Source of the DNA: Aricia agestis
Taxonomy: Eukaryota > Arthropoda > Insecta > Lepidoptera > Lycaenidae
DNA length: 64,000 nt
Reading direction: 5' to 3'
Assembly: GCF_905147365.1 (NCBI RefSeq)
Contig: NC_056410.1
Coordinates: 6,981,501 to 7,045,500, forward strand
Positions 46,478 through 58,614 of the stretch are shown one piece after another. Both the position numbers and the translations under genes were made by a program. The notes below the pieces were generated by a model. It saw only the letters and a list, made by a program, of their open reading frames with translations, was not told the origin of the DNA and ran no database searches. Within the stretch, counting starts at the first letter, position 1; the number at the start of each line of letters is the position of its first letter.

Positions 46478-46964
46478 TTCAATACGTAGCAGTTAGCACA
46501 TATTATCACCTATGCTTATACCGCAAGCATCCAGCATACGAGGTATTCTAACCGCATCATAATTAGATCATATCAATATAGTACGCAACGCGCCAATATT
46601 GACAGTAATGCCCAATTAAATGCCATTGCGTTATTGATACAGCCTGATAATTGCCAACAACGGAACAATTATCGCACGAACTACCATTTACCGACAATAA
46701 TCGCCTTGTTCCAATCGGTATGCGTTTAAGCATTAAAGGATCAAATTAGATTAATTTTGACAAACGCTGACGCGGCTCAGCAATTTTTGTTCTTATTTCT
46801 GTCTAATTGGTTATCATTTTGTTCAATTAAGTTTAATCGCCCAAACTATTGAGATAATAAAAAATGATTATAGTATTTTTTTTTTATGAAATAAGGGGGC
46901 AAACGAGCAAACGGGTCACATGATGGAAAGCAACATCCGTCGCCCATGGACACACGCAACATCA

Positions 46965-47080
46965 GCCCCCGTAGACAAGTGGCAAAACGCTAACGCTACA
47001 AAATGTATGGATTTGACATTAGTATTCGCTAGCAAAGCGGTGACTTATGTCAAATCGCATACATTTTGTAGCACTAGCGT
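46965..47080. mobile_element. MITE, family M1, missing its right end, inside a SINE
   Basis: The left end GCCCCCGTAGACAAGTGGC and the core are present. The right TIR stops at GCACTAGCGTT, where the SINE resumes. Confidence 0.75.
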
Positions 47081-47157
47081 TGAAGAGCTGCAGGTGCGTT
47101 GCCGGCCTTTTGAGTAGGAATAGGATTACAGGGCAGGGGATGTAAGAAAAGGAATAG

Positions 47158-47215
47158 GGAAGGGTAGGGAAGGGTAGGGAAGGGTAGGGAAGGGTAGGGA
47201 AGGGTAGGGAAGGGA
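47158..47215 (+). repeat. AGGGTAGGGA decamer array (G-quadruplex-like)
   Basis: Five perfect decamers, then a partial one, give more than ten GGG runs separated by 2-nt loops on the plus strand. This matches the usual G-quadruplex pattern. It lies inside the family S SINE at 46875-47346. Confidence 0.85.
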
Positions 47216-47713
47216 ATTGGGCCTCCGGTAAACTCACTCACTCGGTGAAACACAGCGCAAGCGCTGTTTCACGTCGGTTTTCTGTGAGCCCGTGGTATTT
47301 CTCCGGTCGAGCCGGCCCATTAGTGCCAAAACATGGCTCTACCACGTAAATAGTATTGAGTAGAGCAACGATAGTAATAATAAATTGAAAATATAAGGTG
47401 CTGATTATGAAACAATTTGCTGCAAATGACTTGCTCTTTACAAATCTTAGGCGTTGCATTTATAGTGAAGACCGTATTATAGTTAACTTCCATATCTATG
47501 GATGGAATGGATGTAAGTAATCACAAATAGTGGAAGGCACTTTAACAGTTTCAACTTTTTTTGTTGCTTTGACCTCACGACTAAGACTAATTCTAACAAT
47601 ACCCTCAAGAGTCTAGAACTCTAGAGTCTAGCTCTACTCTCGCTCTAATATTGGTCGGGCTCTAAGGGGAGCCAAAGAAGACACTATCTATCTATCTAAA
47701 CATATTATTAATT

Positions 47714-48232
47714 ATTATAATAAAATCGTAGGACAGACCGAACTGTACATTGAATATTTTTTTAAAACCTAAGAGGTGTCAAGGGAGTAGGGACACCCGG
47801 ATGGAACAAAGTTATAAAGAAAACCCGCCATAGAGGAACGGTAGAATTTTCAATTTCCCGCCACATCAATGGCATCTGATCTATTTTGCAGGTACTAAAT
47901 AAGTATCTGTCAAAAAGTGTCGTTACAAATTTTTCCGTCTAACCCCCTTTCGCAACGTGCGATAAGGAACTTCGTTCCAAAAGAATACTTGGGGCGTCTA
48001 CAATCGATATCAAAGCCAAAAATAGAGTTTTTAGATTTTTTGTATGTTTGTCTGTACTCTGTATGTCCGGGCTAATCTCAAAAAGTAATGCATGGATTTA
48101 CTTACTTAAAATTTTGCATGAATGTTACTAAGAGCGACGTCAACATAATATAGGCTACAATTATTATCACGTTATCCCCCTACTTTTGGTGCTGTAGAGC
48201 CTTCAAAGGCAGCAGTTACTGAGCTAGTAGTA
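47714..48232 (+). mobile_element. Helitron family E, diverged
   Basis: It shares AATAAAATCGTAGGA, CTACAATCGATAT, AAGCCAAAAATA and GTATGTCCGGG, in the same order, with the copy at 61544-62100. The terminal hairpin is not recognisable, though CTAGT occurs at the end. Confidence 0.6.
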
Positions 48233-49024
48233 AAATAAAAAAAAATACCATCATCTGCAATCGGGTAAAACATTGTTCTCAAAGAAACACATCTGTCGAT
48301 ATCGGCGTGTATGAAGACATTTATTATGTAAATGTTAGTAAACAAAGCCGCATTGTCTTATTGTGGCTATGGTGGTCCCACGCATGTGTTACAAGCACGG
48401 GCAAAAAATACCACCAGTGACGTCACGGCCGCATGTAACTGTAATTATTGTAATTATTGGAATCATGAAGGAAGAATTCGTTAGTTTGTTTTAGATAGGT
48501 ACGTCGCGACTCTTACGAAGTTTTTGTAAGAAATCAATAAGCTTTTTGAAATTCAGGAATATCTAAGTAATATTTAGTATGCTCTGAAGATATAATATTA
48601 TGACAGATTCTTAGAAATTAATAATAGTTAACTTTTAATTAAATATAATAAAAATAAAAGAGTTAAGTATGTAGTAATTAATAAGCATGTAGCTACTATT
48701 TTGGAAATGTTTTGTATGAATCATGAAAATAATAGACGAAGTTTACGTCGACTGACGATTTAAAAAAACAATGACTCCTAAAAGAAATTAAAATCAGGCG
48801 TTTAGGAAAGTATATTTAATTTCCGTAATATATTATTTTTTATCACATTGTTTAAGTAACAAATTTTATTGTTTTGTTTATTTATTCAGCAACGACGTTA
48901 AACTGCCATCTGTATGTGCACGCAGGAAGCCTACTTTTCTATGCGAAAGGTGTAATAAATTTAGTTAAGCCATTCACCGCCAGAGGTCTATACTCTATTA
49001 CAAAGTCTAGTCAAATAATAATAA

Positions 49025-49131
49025 CTAGCTGTTTGACCGAGTTTTGCTCGGTATTCGATAAAACACGAATAAAATAACATTTTCTAAAAATGATTCCTAG
49101 CTAGATCGATTTATCGCCCCCGAAACTTATA
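49025..49131 (-). mobile_element. Helitron family C, truncated by a family D copy
   Basis: The 3' half of family C from CTAG at 49025, ending at CGCCCCCGAAACTT, where the family D copy begins. Confidence 0.72.
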
Positions 49132-49623
49132 ATATATTAATACTCGAGAGAAAAACTTTGTATCCCTTTTGACGAAAACTGGGGAAACGTAGGTGAATGA
49201 AATTTTGCACAGTTATAGTTTATATGGTGAAGGAGTGCATCGAGCTTATATTAATTTGAAATTATGCTTTTATCATACATTTTTTTAACAATTAAAACAA
49301 TACACACACTTCAACACACACACTAGGAAAGATGACAGATTTTTGAGTGACAAGCCTATACATACGAATTATACTCTTTTAATTATGGTTGAAGTCTGTT
49401 AACAACAAGTTGACAAAAACAAAAAATGGATTAAAGTTTTTTATTGAATCTAAGATACTATTAGACAATGCTTACACGGCCAGTCTGAGATAAGCTGAGT
49501 CAAGAGTTGAAAAAAATATGATAAAGTCAATATTATTCTTTTTACAAAATATATAAGTAGGTAAGTAGTAGTCCAAATGTCGTTGAAACTAAGGCCGAAT
49601 TTCGACCATTGGGCGATTACTAG
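49132..49623 (+). mobile_element. Helitron family D copy
   Basis: The body matches the other D copies (AAAACTTTGTATCCC, GATGACAGATTTTTGAGTG). The end keeps GGCCGAATTTCGACC and GGGCGATTACTAG. Confidence 0.76.
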
Positions 49624-50039
49624 TATCTAATAATTTAGCCCCTTTTCTACCCCAAAACTTTAAATGTTCGGTTTCAAAGAGTATCAAAGGAAGCTCGGCT
49701 TCGAATATGACTTCGACCTTCCAAGTGAAAATCTATTTTGACCAAGTGCTAAATAATGCAAGCACTAGTTTCCTACTGCTACCTCGTTTATTATTCCCTT
49801 TCATTTCGCATTCCTGGCAAATTATTTATTATTTAACGGTAGCATCGTACTTAGCTGTCAATTAAACACCGTGATGTAAGTCAATTGAGCCGACGCAAAC
49901 CTGTTGCGTTACCGAACCAGCCAACTTATTTATTAACTTGGTTAGGGTAAAGTATTAGAAAAATTTTCTTTCGTAGGTTTTACTACAAGAAATGCGAAAC
50001 AAGTAAGTGTATTTTAATGGAGGTAATAATATTTTAGCG

Positions 50040-50208
50040 CTAGATGACGACCGCTATTTGTTAATCCTGCGATAACCGTACATTTTTCTGGGATAAAATG
50101 TCTTATGTTTTTCCCATACCAAATATCAGGAAAATCAGTTCAGCGGTTAAATCATGAAGAAGTAACAAACAGACAGACAGTGAGACATAATATATAATTA
50201 TACTCATG
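50040..50208 (-). mobile_element. Helitron family A with internal deletion
   Basis: CTAG at 50040-50043, ACCGTACATTTTTCTGGGAT, then a shortened middle and AGACAGACAG. Confidence 0.7.
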
Positions 50209-50655
50209 AAGTATAATTCTTATAGCAATACTCGAACCTGCCTTGAAAAGGATTTTCCACGACAAACAGTTTTAGGTCCCAACCCCCTAGTCGCTACATC
50301 ACCGCCTAAAAAGTTCTTCGAATTGGCCAATTTTACCTTTTGTTAGTAATATGCAAATGAGAACAATAAAATAAATTAGATTTTAATTACATTCGCACTG
50401 ATACCTTTCCACACGAAATGTAGTCGTGAAAGGTGACTAGTGGCCACTAGCCACACATTGCCACAACAAATAGACACACCACGATAGCTTGTCTTTTTAT
50501 TTTAAGTTGTGCAAGTAAATGCCTGCGATGCGAAAATAATAAGACCAGCCATGTGCTTATAGTGCATTGCAAAACTAATTCTAATGGTTGACCACACTGT
50601 GTATTCAAGTGTAATTCTGTTACATTTAAGTTTGTTTTATAGTATGATGATTATT

Positions 50656-50970
50656 TAGGGTAGGTTGCACCAGAGGCGTGGTTATAGTTACAGTTATGGT
50701 CAAAGTTATGATTATAGTTAAGACTAACTTTAACCTAAACTTTGACCACAGAATTTGACAGATGACAGCTGGTCCGACAAGGCTTTAAATGAACGTTGGC
50801 GGGGGCGCTACTGGTAAAAGAGAACTGTCAAAAATGGCGTTTTTGTATAAAGACAGCGTTAGTTCCTTTTTTTCAGTATTGACTTTAACCAAATATAATT
50901 TTGCATTGTAGTTAAAGTTACAGTTATAGTTAAAGTTACAGTTAAAGTAAGTTGATGGAACCCACCCTTA
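50656..50970. mobile_element. MITE (GGGTAGGTTGCACC termini)
   Basis: TTA, then GGGTAGGTTGCACCAG ... TGGAACCCACCC, then TTA. The arms carry repeated GTTAAAGTTACAGTTATA-type hexamers. The TTA flanks fit a PIF/Harbinger-like duplication. Confidence 0.75.
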
Positions 50971-51899
50971 AAAGTGCGACCAAATATTTAAATGTTATTA
51001 CGAATTATAAACTTTAATTATTATTAATGCACAGGTTCAGGTGGTAAAAACTAAATTTTTCAATCCCAGTCGTAGTAATTGAGACGTGTTGGGCTGATGA
51101 TGATGGTGATTTTAATTTGAGGCTAAGTGTAAGAAGGTGGCAAAATATTCTCGCTACAGCCTCTCTCAATTAAAACCTCATTAGTACATCACACAAATTA
51201 GTGCACATAATTACGTTACACCTAACATTAAACGAAAGTATAGTCAGTATAATAAGTATAGAGGATTTTTTTTAAAGATTTTTTTGGTTAAAGCGCTGCG
51301 CTGCGGCTCCAACATCTCTATAATATTGTACAGTTGTGTTGATATATTATTAGATTACTGACTTTAGCCACAGAATATATATTAGTTGTACCAACTTTAG
51401 CACAGAGTGGATATTGGTACTATTTATATTTTTTTTTACAACTATGATGGGAACTTACAGAAGAAACACAAAATCAAACATAGATTATCTACCTAATTAC
51501 CTATGTTTGATATTGTGTTCCTTTGCAAGTGAGATCTTAACTTTTTTTAAACATATATTAATTACATATTATTATATCGTTTAGATGAATAAATTCCAGC
51601 TCGAAATAGGGAATATTTTATTTATTATAATTATATTATCATGTTAACCATTTACTTAAGTGCATCTTATTTAACTGAGTGTACCGTTAATTAGAGTAGC
51701 GTTAACGTAATAGCTTTGATCTCGTCCAGGCGGCGAAAGGCGAGCGAACTTCAGAGCTTTATGAAAGCTTAGCGACAAATACTACATAAACCTACAATTT
51801 CAAAATATACTGATTACTTAATACTAATCTAGATGTTTTCCGCGATTTTGTGCACGAAAAGGGCACCGAATCCGTTCATATGTCTCAATAATAATTTAT
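50971..51899. other. No gene seen
   Basis: AT-rich. An imperfect inverted repeat AACACAAAATCAAACATAG / CTATGTTTGATATTGTGTT is at about 51465-51522. Confidence 0.55.
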
Positions 51900-52234
51900 A
51901 CGTGGGAGAGCCATGCTTAGGCACGAATGGGCCGGCTCGACCGGATAAATACCACGTTCTCACAGAAAACCGGCGTGAAACAGCGCTTGCGCTGTGTTTC
52001 GCCGAGTGAGTGAGTTTACCGGAGGCCCAATCCCCTAACCCCTACCCTATTCCCTTCCCTACCCTCAACTATTCCCTTCCCTTCCCTACCCTCCCCTATT
52101 ACCCTATTCCCTCTTAAAAGGCCGGCAATGCACTTGCGGCTCTTCTGATGTTGCGAGTGTCCATGGGCGACGGAAGTTGCTTTCCATCAGGTAACCCGTT
52201 TACTCGTTTGCCCCCTTATTTCATAAAAAAAAAA
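51900..52234 (+). mobile_element. SINE-like element with G-rich block (family S)
   Basis: A complete copy from CGTGGGAGAGCCATGC to a poly(A) run after CCCCCTTATTTCAT. Confidence 0.8.
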
Positions 52235-52319
52235 TTGCATATTTCGTGGTGTACTCTACATACTGTACCTGAATTCTATATTTTTAATATAATAATAATA
52301 TCCAATTATAATTAATAAG

Positions 52320-52506
52320 TGCAGCCCCCTTACATAAAGTATCTTTCGTTAAAACGATGACAAAATTCGTTATCAAAATGTATGCGGTTTGACATAAGTC
52401 ATCGCTAAATGACATTTCGCTTTCGAAGACTAATGTCAAATCCCATATATTTTGATAACGAATAACGTCATCATTTTTAAAGAAAGAGTCTTTGGCTACG
52501 GCCCCA
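52320..52506. mobile_element. MITE with an M1-like core but different termini
   Basis: The core (AAAATGTATGCGGTTTGACA, TAAGTCATCGC, ATGTCAAATCCCATA) is that of M1. The arms (AAAGTATCTTTCGTTAAAAC / TTTTTAAAGAAAGAGTCTTT) are not. Confidence 0.68.
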
Positions 52507-52527
52507 GGTCGTGTGAAACACTGTAAG

Positions 52528-52682
52528 CGTTGATTCAGACTGCAACGCGACGCGTAGACGCGATTTCTAAATTTGTATGGATTTGACAGATTTCAATTGC
52601 GTGAGACGTCTTGCGAATCTGTCAAATCCATACCAATTTAGAAATGCGTCTACGCGTCGCGTTGCGGTCTGAATCAACCCTA
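52528..52682. mobile_element. MITE, family M2
   Basis: Ends GCGTTGATTCAGACTGCAAC and GCGGTCTGAATCAACCC. The core is a pair of AATCTGTCAAATCCATAC-type arms. Confidence 0.8.
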
Positions 52683-52683
52683 G

Positions 52684-52828
52684 GGCTGCGTTTCCACAAG
52701 AGATGTGTTGCGAGGCGAGGATCGTGTTTCCAATAGCATCGCCGCGCTGAGCGAAGTTACGTCAATGAAGCGATTCTATTGATTCTCAAAAACACATTCC
52801 TCGCAATCTGGTGAAAACGCAGCCTTAG
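52684..52828. mobile_element. MITE (GGGCTGCGTTT termini)
   Basis: Ends GGGCTGCGTTTCCACAAG and TGGTGAAAACGCAGCC. It directly abuts the M2 copy at 52528-52682, with only TA between them. Confidence 0.72.
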
Positions 52829-53615
52829 GCTCAAATTACACCGCCGAGAAATGGAGTGTAAGGAACTTTTTGCAACGAAACTGTAAATAGCACATTAAAA
52901 TTTATGTCAACACTCAACAGTATGTTTAATAAGATTTTATAATTTTGTTAATTAAAAATGTTATTGAAAAATTTATATTGTTATATTATTTCAACTTTTA
53001 AGAATGATGTATGAACTATAACTCAGTATAAGGATTCACCTTTTTCCGAAAAAGTCAGTAACCTTAAACCTACACAGCTTGAACTTAGTTTACTGGAAGT
53101 AATACTATTTTGAGAATGAATTCTGCACCAAAAACCTGAGCTAACTAGAGCAATACAAAAAACCCGAAGGCAAGTTACTAGCGGCGCCTGAGCTTTTAAG
53201 TTTTGTAGTGTCAGCAAAAATATTAATCACGCTGCCAGGCCGTCTGTGTTGTTGGAAAATTATTTCTTTATCTGTCCTTATTGTATTAATACAGGTTGTT
53301 CGGTTGAACACCGTTATCCTTATAACCAGCAGTTGAGTGCTCAACATTGTTCTCATAGAAAAAGTTGTTCATTTTGATGGGCTCATTCGCTAGTTTTAAG
53401 GATATGGTTTTAAGGTATCATTGTGTATATCATAGTATTAGCCATTTATCGTGTTTATTACACTGTAACTCCTATAAGGAATAAGTCATTCGTTTTTCAC
53501 AACCTTTTATAGTATTAAGTAGGTTTAAAAAATTACATACTAAATTAAAACTTATTTTCTAAGTTAAAATAATAATCAATTAGTCCGGATTCCCTAGATT
53601 TTTTTTTATTACTTT
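52829..53615. other. No gene seen
   Basis: The minus-strand open frames here have no domain or splice support. Confidence 0.5.
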
Positions 53616-53671
53616 AAGAGATATAATTTTGTGGCTAAACCATATGGTTTAGCCACAAAATTATATCTCTT
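53616..53671. repeat. Perfect 56-bp palindrome without spacer
   Basis: The arm at 53616-53643 (starting AAGAGATATAATTTTGTGGC) is followed at once by its exact 28-bp complement. The centre is CCATATGG. Confidence 0.95.
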
Positions 53672-53768
53672 GGTTTAGTACTTAATACTTATATAATTAA
53701 AGTTTTTTCACACTAGGTATATATTATTAGCTTTAATGGTTTTATTTTTAATCTATACTAATTACTAA

Positions 53769-53950
53769 TCTATACCTAATATTGTAAATGCAAAAATGTG
53801 TCCGTCTGTTACCTCTTCACACCCAAACCGCTGAACCGATTTTGCTGAAAATCGGTATGGAGACATAGGATACTTTTTTATCCAGGAAAAATGTACGGTT
53901 CCCGCGCGATATTCTAATTTTGGCTCAACGGTGTTGCGGGCATCATCTAT
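53769..53950 (+). mobile_element. Helitron family A copy
   Basis: It starts TCTATACCTAATATTG, carries the family body with a short deletion near GGAGACATAGG, and ends in CTAT rather than CTAG. Confidence 0.72.
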
Positions 53951-54372
53951 TGGTATACATAATTAATATATATTTAATACTAGTACTTTAGAATACTTTT
54001 TTTCTGACTCTACATTATGAGTTCAGTATGTAGAGTAAAGACCAAAGAAGCGGTAAGTGCTGAAGTGTTGCAACTCCCAACGAGCAAGGTCGGCAGAAAG
54101 GAGGTTGTGTAGGAGGTCCGACTGCACCGATGTCATCATTGTGACTTTTTTTAATAACCTTTCCAAAATAGTAAATCAATTATGAAATAATATGTTTTGT
54201 GGCAGACGTTTAATAAAGCATTTGAATAATGTCCAGTTCATAAGATCAAATGCATATTAATAGAATAATATTCTAAATATGTTTTTTTTTCAAAAGGTTA
54301 AAATATGAACCGAGGCCAGATGTGGTAGTACAAAATTCCTGTACCGATGTATTTAGCTTTGTTTTATTAATA

Positions 54373-54977
54373 CTAGCTATTTGACCGAGCTTTGCTCGGT
54401 ATTCGATAAAACACGAATAAAATGACAGTTTCTAAAAATGATTCCTAACTAGATCGATTTATCGAGTACTCATGGATAAATCGATCTAGATAAATTTTAA
54501 ACTGAAATAAGTATACAATAATAATATTTAGATTATCTAGAAAATAGGTACTTTTTTATTATTTATGTCATAAGAGATTTTAATTTATTATGCATGTCCA
54601 TTGAATTATTTTTCTTTAAATGTCATACTTATATTCATTCAGTGTGTAATAACTAATAAAATATGTTTTCATACAAAGTTATTATTTTGTTTTTTATTCA
54701 AATCTACAACTTTTTTGCTAGCCGTAAGGACATAAACCCAAAAGTCATAAAAAATAATTACTTGGGACCAATCGCCAGATGAAAAAATGTTAAAAATTCA
54801 TATCTGGTCATTGGTCCCTTTGGGCCCAAAAACCTTGGGACGACACACCAGAGTACTCGATTTATCGCCCCCGAAACCCCCTATATACTAAATTTCATGA
54901 AAATCGTTGGAGCCGATTCCGAGATTCCAATTATATATAAGTATATATACAAGAATTGCTCGTTTAAAGATATAAGA
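54373..54977 (-). mobile_element. Helitron family C interrupted by a 392-bp insert
   Basis: The 3' part is 54373-54464 and the 5' part 54857-54977. TCGATTTATCG is repeated at both junctions (54454-54464 and 54857-54867). Confidence 0.78.
54465..54856. mobile_element. Unclassified insert in Helitron family C
   Basis: An 11-bp direct repeat flanks it. Its left edge carries GATAAATCGATCTAG, an inverted copy of the neighbouring Helitron sequence. No TIR or coding sequence was recognised. Confidence 0.55.
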
Positions 54978-56549
54978 TTATTCAGATTTTAGATGGTAAG
55001 TATGTATTTCAAAATTAACGATTGCACAAATCTATTCTAATAGTATTCTTGAAATATCGATACATCTATAATAAGACAAGGCAAAAATAAAAATTTATTG
55101 GTTTAATAAAGTAGCGGTTTATAATAACCGATATCAGATTAACGATTATTACTCCAAATGGTATATCAAGGTTGCTCTCGGGTAAAGAAACAAGATTTTT
55201 ATTGTTGTTATTATTTCAGCCTCACTTTATTTAAACATTCACATATTCAAAATCCTACTGTGGTATCTCTACATTTCCCATGATTTTCGAAATATAAAGG
55301 AGTATATTCATCTAAAATTGCCCATGAACGAGTTCGATTGCGCATTTACTTCCCAACGTGAAGAAGGGCCTTACGGAATACAGGGTGCAATTATTAATAT
55401 TAAACCTACCAGCCAAATTTTTTTAGGGCTTAGGTATCATTAGGAGAGTCCATTTAACCAAAAAAGGGTGTTATTTTTTTTACAATAACATATAATATTT
55501 TTATCCCTCTTAAAATCGTTGCAGAACGGTCACTTCGCGGCAGTTGGTAGTACATTTCAGAACTGAGTGATTAGAAAAGAAAAAATACGTGTATTTTTAT
55601 TTTTAACAAGGATCAAAATATCGGGCCGGAATGTTTAATTGCACCCTGTATAACATACCTAGAAAAAATTATAAATATCAACCTGGGCAAAGAGTTGAAA
55701 CTTATTTAAATGAAATGTAGCTGAATAATTTTTTTTTCAAATTGCCAGAAAGTCTACGTAAGACCTACTACGAACCTAATTATTCAGGGATCGTTAAAAT
55801 TATGTATTTGTATCTACTACCTAATCGTTGACACCCACTACGTATATCTTTCACGATCATCTAATAACAGCCCCGGACCCCGGAGATTACAGTTTTATAA
55901 TCTGAACCGAAATTTCATACCTACTTCAATACCATGATTGCATCTCACATAATTACAGTAATCTTATATTACACTTGCATATTAGCCAACTGTGCTGATT
56001 TAAGGCATAGACGAAAGCGATTATTTTCGTATTGCATTAGAAAATTTGTGTGTTGAGAAGTGATGTAGAATTATGTCAATTGTTGTAGAATACGTCAGTT
56101 TTAGCGCAACTAATAATTATTAATTACGATATTTTTTATTGTTGTAACCTTTAGACCTTAAGTTTTTAGCACCTAGTATGTAAAATGTGTATAATGTATA
56201 TATTATCAGGAAAAGGGTTACTTAATATATTTCTCTAGTGACTATAATAATATATTAAGGTAACGCCTTGAAAATTTGGCTCCAGCGATATCGATTTTTC
56301 TTAACAATGACTAAAGCTAAGAAATTAAAGTTCACTGTCAGTGTTCATCATGTCTTTATCTTTGAATTACCCATAGCATAACACGATTGGTCAACTTTTA
56401 TAACACAGAATAATTAATCAAAAAGACCTCTACAAAAACAGGGATTCTAATTTTGCCAACAGAGGAGAGTGATTTAAGCTTCCAAAATTTGTACATAGAT
56501 TAGTTCAAGCATACACTATAATTTGTTCATAGCTATATGGGCAAATTTT
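54978..56549. other. No gene seen
   Basis: AT-rich. Nothing recognised. Confidence 0.6.
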
Positions 56550-56626
56550 TCTGTCAATTCAATACAATTAATTTAGAAATGCATCTACAGGTAGGCATCG
56601 CGTTGCGGTCTGAATTGACCCTTAGT
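56550..56626. mobile_element. MITE, family M2, right half
   Basis: AATTTAGAAATGCATCTACA followed by GTTGCGGTCTGAATTGACCC. The left end is lost. Confidence 0.65.
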
Positions 56627-56829
56627 CAATTAATGAAACATATTATATTGTGATGTAAATAATAACGTAAACATTCCATATCGCCGCTACCTCTCGTGGC
56701 TCGCGCCAGCTCGGACGTAGGTCCGTTTTGCTCCACATACGCGACATTGCAACACTCACGCATTTCCCGCAGTCAAGGCTGTCCTACCCCTACCTGCTAC
56801 GTCAGCTCTCAGGAAATATTAATGAAAAA

Positions 56830-56975
56830 AGATTGCCCGTCTTTTTATTTGCGCTTAGACCATACATTTTTCCTCGATGAAAACTGTCCTATCTTTTTGG
56901 CCCAAGACTAAAAATTGGTAAAAATGAAAATTTTGCGTGAAGAGTTACTAACAGACACACTTTAGCTTTTTTATG
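56830..56975 (-). mobile_element. Helitron family A, very degenerate
   Basis: Reverse remnant with CATACATTTTTCCTCGATGA and CGTGAAGAGTTACTAACAGA. It overlaps part of the spurious open frame at 56696-56911. Confidence 0.45.
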
Positions 56976-57544
56976 GATAGTGCAAAACAGTACATTTTAG
57001 TAATAACATATTGTATTTATATTAAGAAGCGGAATTATTTTTATTCTACTTTTGTGTTAATATCAGAATCACAAACTTTTTTTTTGTTAGCAAAAATTTT
57101 AATGTTTTAGTTTCTCCGACTATTTACTATTTACTATGTGGACCCTGAAAAAGTTATCAACCAATTTTGTTGCTTTCATCTCATTACATTCTATTTCAGT
57201 CCTCTCCAAACAATAAAGATTGCAAATAATAAAAGACGTGAAAGGTGTGAAAACTAAATACGTTTTTTATAATTTACGACTATTTTAAAAGTAAAAATAC
57301 TTGAGTTTGGCATGACATAAAAGTAAGTTTTAATTACATTATGTTACGTAGCAGTTTCATAATATTTCCGCTCTACATATATCGACAAAAATTAGACATT
57401 CTTAAAACAAACTATACGATGCATATTTTAATAGCTATGTCGCTTTATACAAAAATATTTCTTGTGGTTTTGTAATATTCAAGAACAAGTCTACTACGAA
57501 ATACGAGTGTTGAGTGTTTCTTTTGTAATTTGAAAAATCCATGA

Positions 57545-57655
57545 TTAGGAAGGTACTTTACTATCTTTTAGGCTTTAAGTATCTAGATGATAAATTTAAT
57601 CAAAATTAGTTAAGCGGTTTAGGCGTAAAAAAGGTAATAGACATCTTCGCATTCT
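57545..57655 (-). mobile_element. Helitron family A, very degenerate
   Basis: Remnant recognisable by AGTATCTAGATG and AAGCGGTTTAGGCGTAAAAA. Confidence 0.45.
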
Positions 57656-58407
57656 GTTGTTTTCAATACTGTACTAATCGATATTACAGAGTTTAATAAT
57701 ACTGTCATAGATCATAGACTAAAATGAGATAAAAAGTAAAATAACAAAGGATAAAATTTAAAAAGTAAAAAAAAAAGTCTATAAAAGTGCGCAGACTAAC
57801 ATTCAATTATTTAAAAACAACTTATTAATAATTACTTGGTAAAATGTCCACAATAGAGATAAAAAGGGATATAGGCGAAAAGCCCATTAACTTCTTTAAA
57901 TTTGCAATAAAAAAGACAAAAAAATGGAATTTATAACATAATTCAAATTATAGTACTAGTATTAAAAATATCTGAACAGGTTGTTATTATTGTATTTATT
58001 AAATTGTGATAATTTTGAGTTGTAGAACTGGTTCAAAACAACTATTGTATTAACTAACAGCAGTTTTTCCTTACACTTATTCATAGAAGTTTATGACCAC
58101 AAAAAATCTTATAATATGACATAAAAGTATTAAATTGATTTTAATTATATATTATTACAATGTTAAGTCGGCCATATTGCAAGATGTATGTGGGACAGTG
58201 CAGTCGTTATTACGTTCGTAATAATAAAGAAGTTCACTTAATATTATTTTGAATGTAGTATAATTTTTGTTTGAAATAATTATTGAGCTATTAAGCACAA
58301 TTCCTTAATATAAATAAAAGTCTAGGAGGAAAAAGAAGAGGGAAATTAAGAAACTGTACGAAACCGCTCCATGTGCTAACGCGGATTGCTGAAATACAAT
58401 CCATACT

Positions 58408-58614
58408 TCCAGACTAATATTATAAATGCGAAAGTGAGTCTTTCTGTTACCTCTTTACGCCCAAACCGATGAGACCATTTTGCTGAAACTGCGTATGGAG
58501 ATTGGCGATATTTTGAGTCCCAGGAAAGGACAAAGGACTTTTTATCCCGGAGAAATGATTTGTTCCCGCATGACAAACGAATTTTGGCGCAACGGAGTTG
58601 CGGGCGTCATCTAG
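58408..58614 (+). mobile_element. Helitron family A, near full length
   Basis: It starts TCCAGACTAATATTATAAAT and carries the hairpin GCGCAACGGAGTTGCG, then GGCGTCATCTAG followed by T. It is one of the best-preserved copies and a good family reference. Confidence 0.85.

Larger units (their letters stand above)
46875..47346 (-). mobile_element. SINE-like element (family S) split by a truncated MITE
   Basis: Same family as the copy at 23600-23926, in reverse. The sequence CATCA|GAAGAGCTG of other copies is interrupted at 46965-47080 by a piece of the GTAGACAAGTGGCAA MITE. Its G-rich block is the most regular in the window. Confidence 0.8.
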
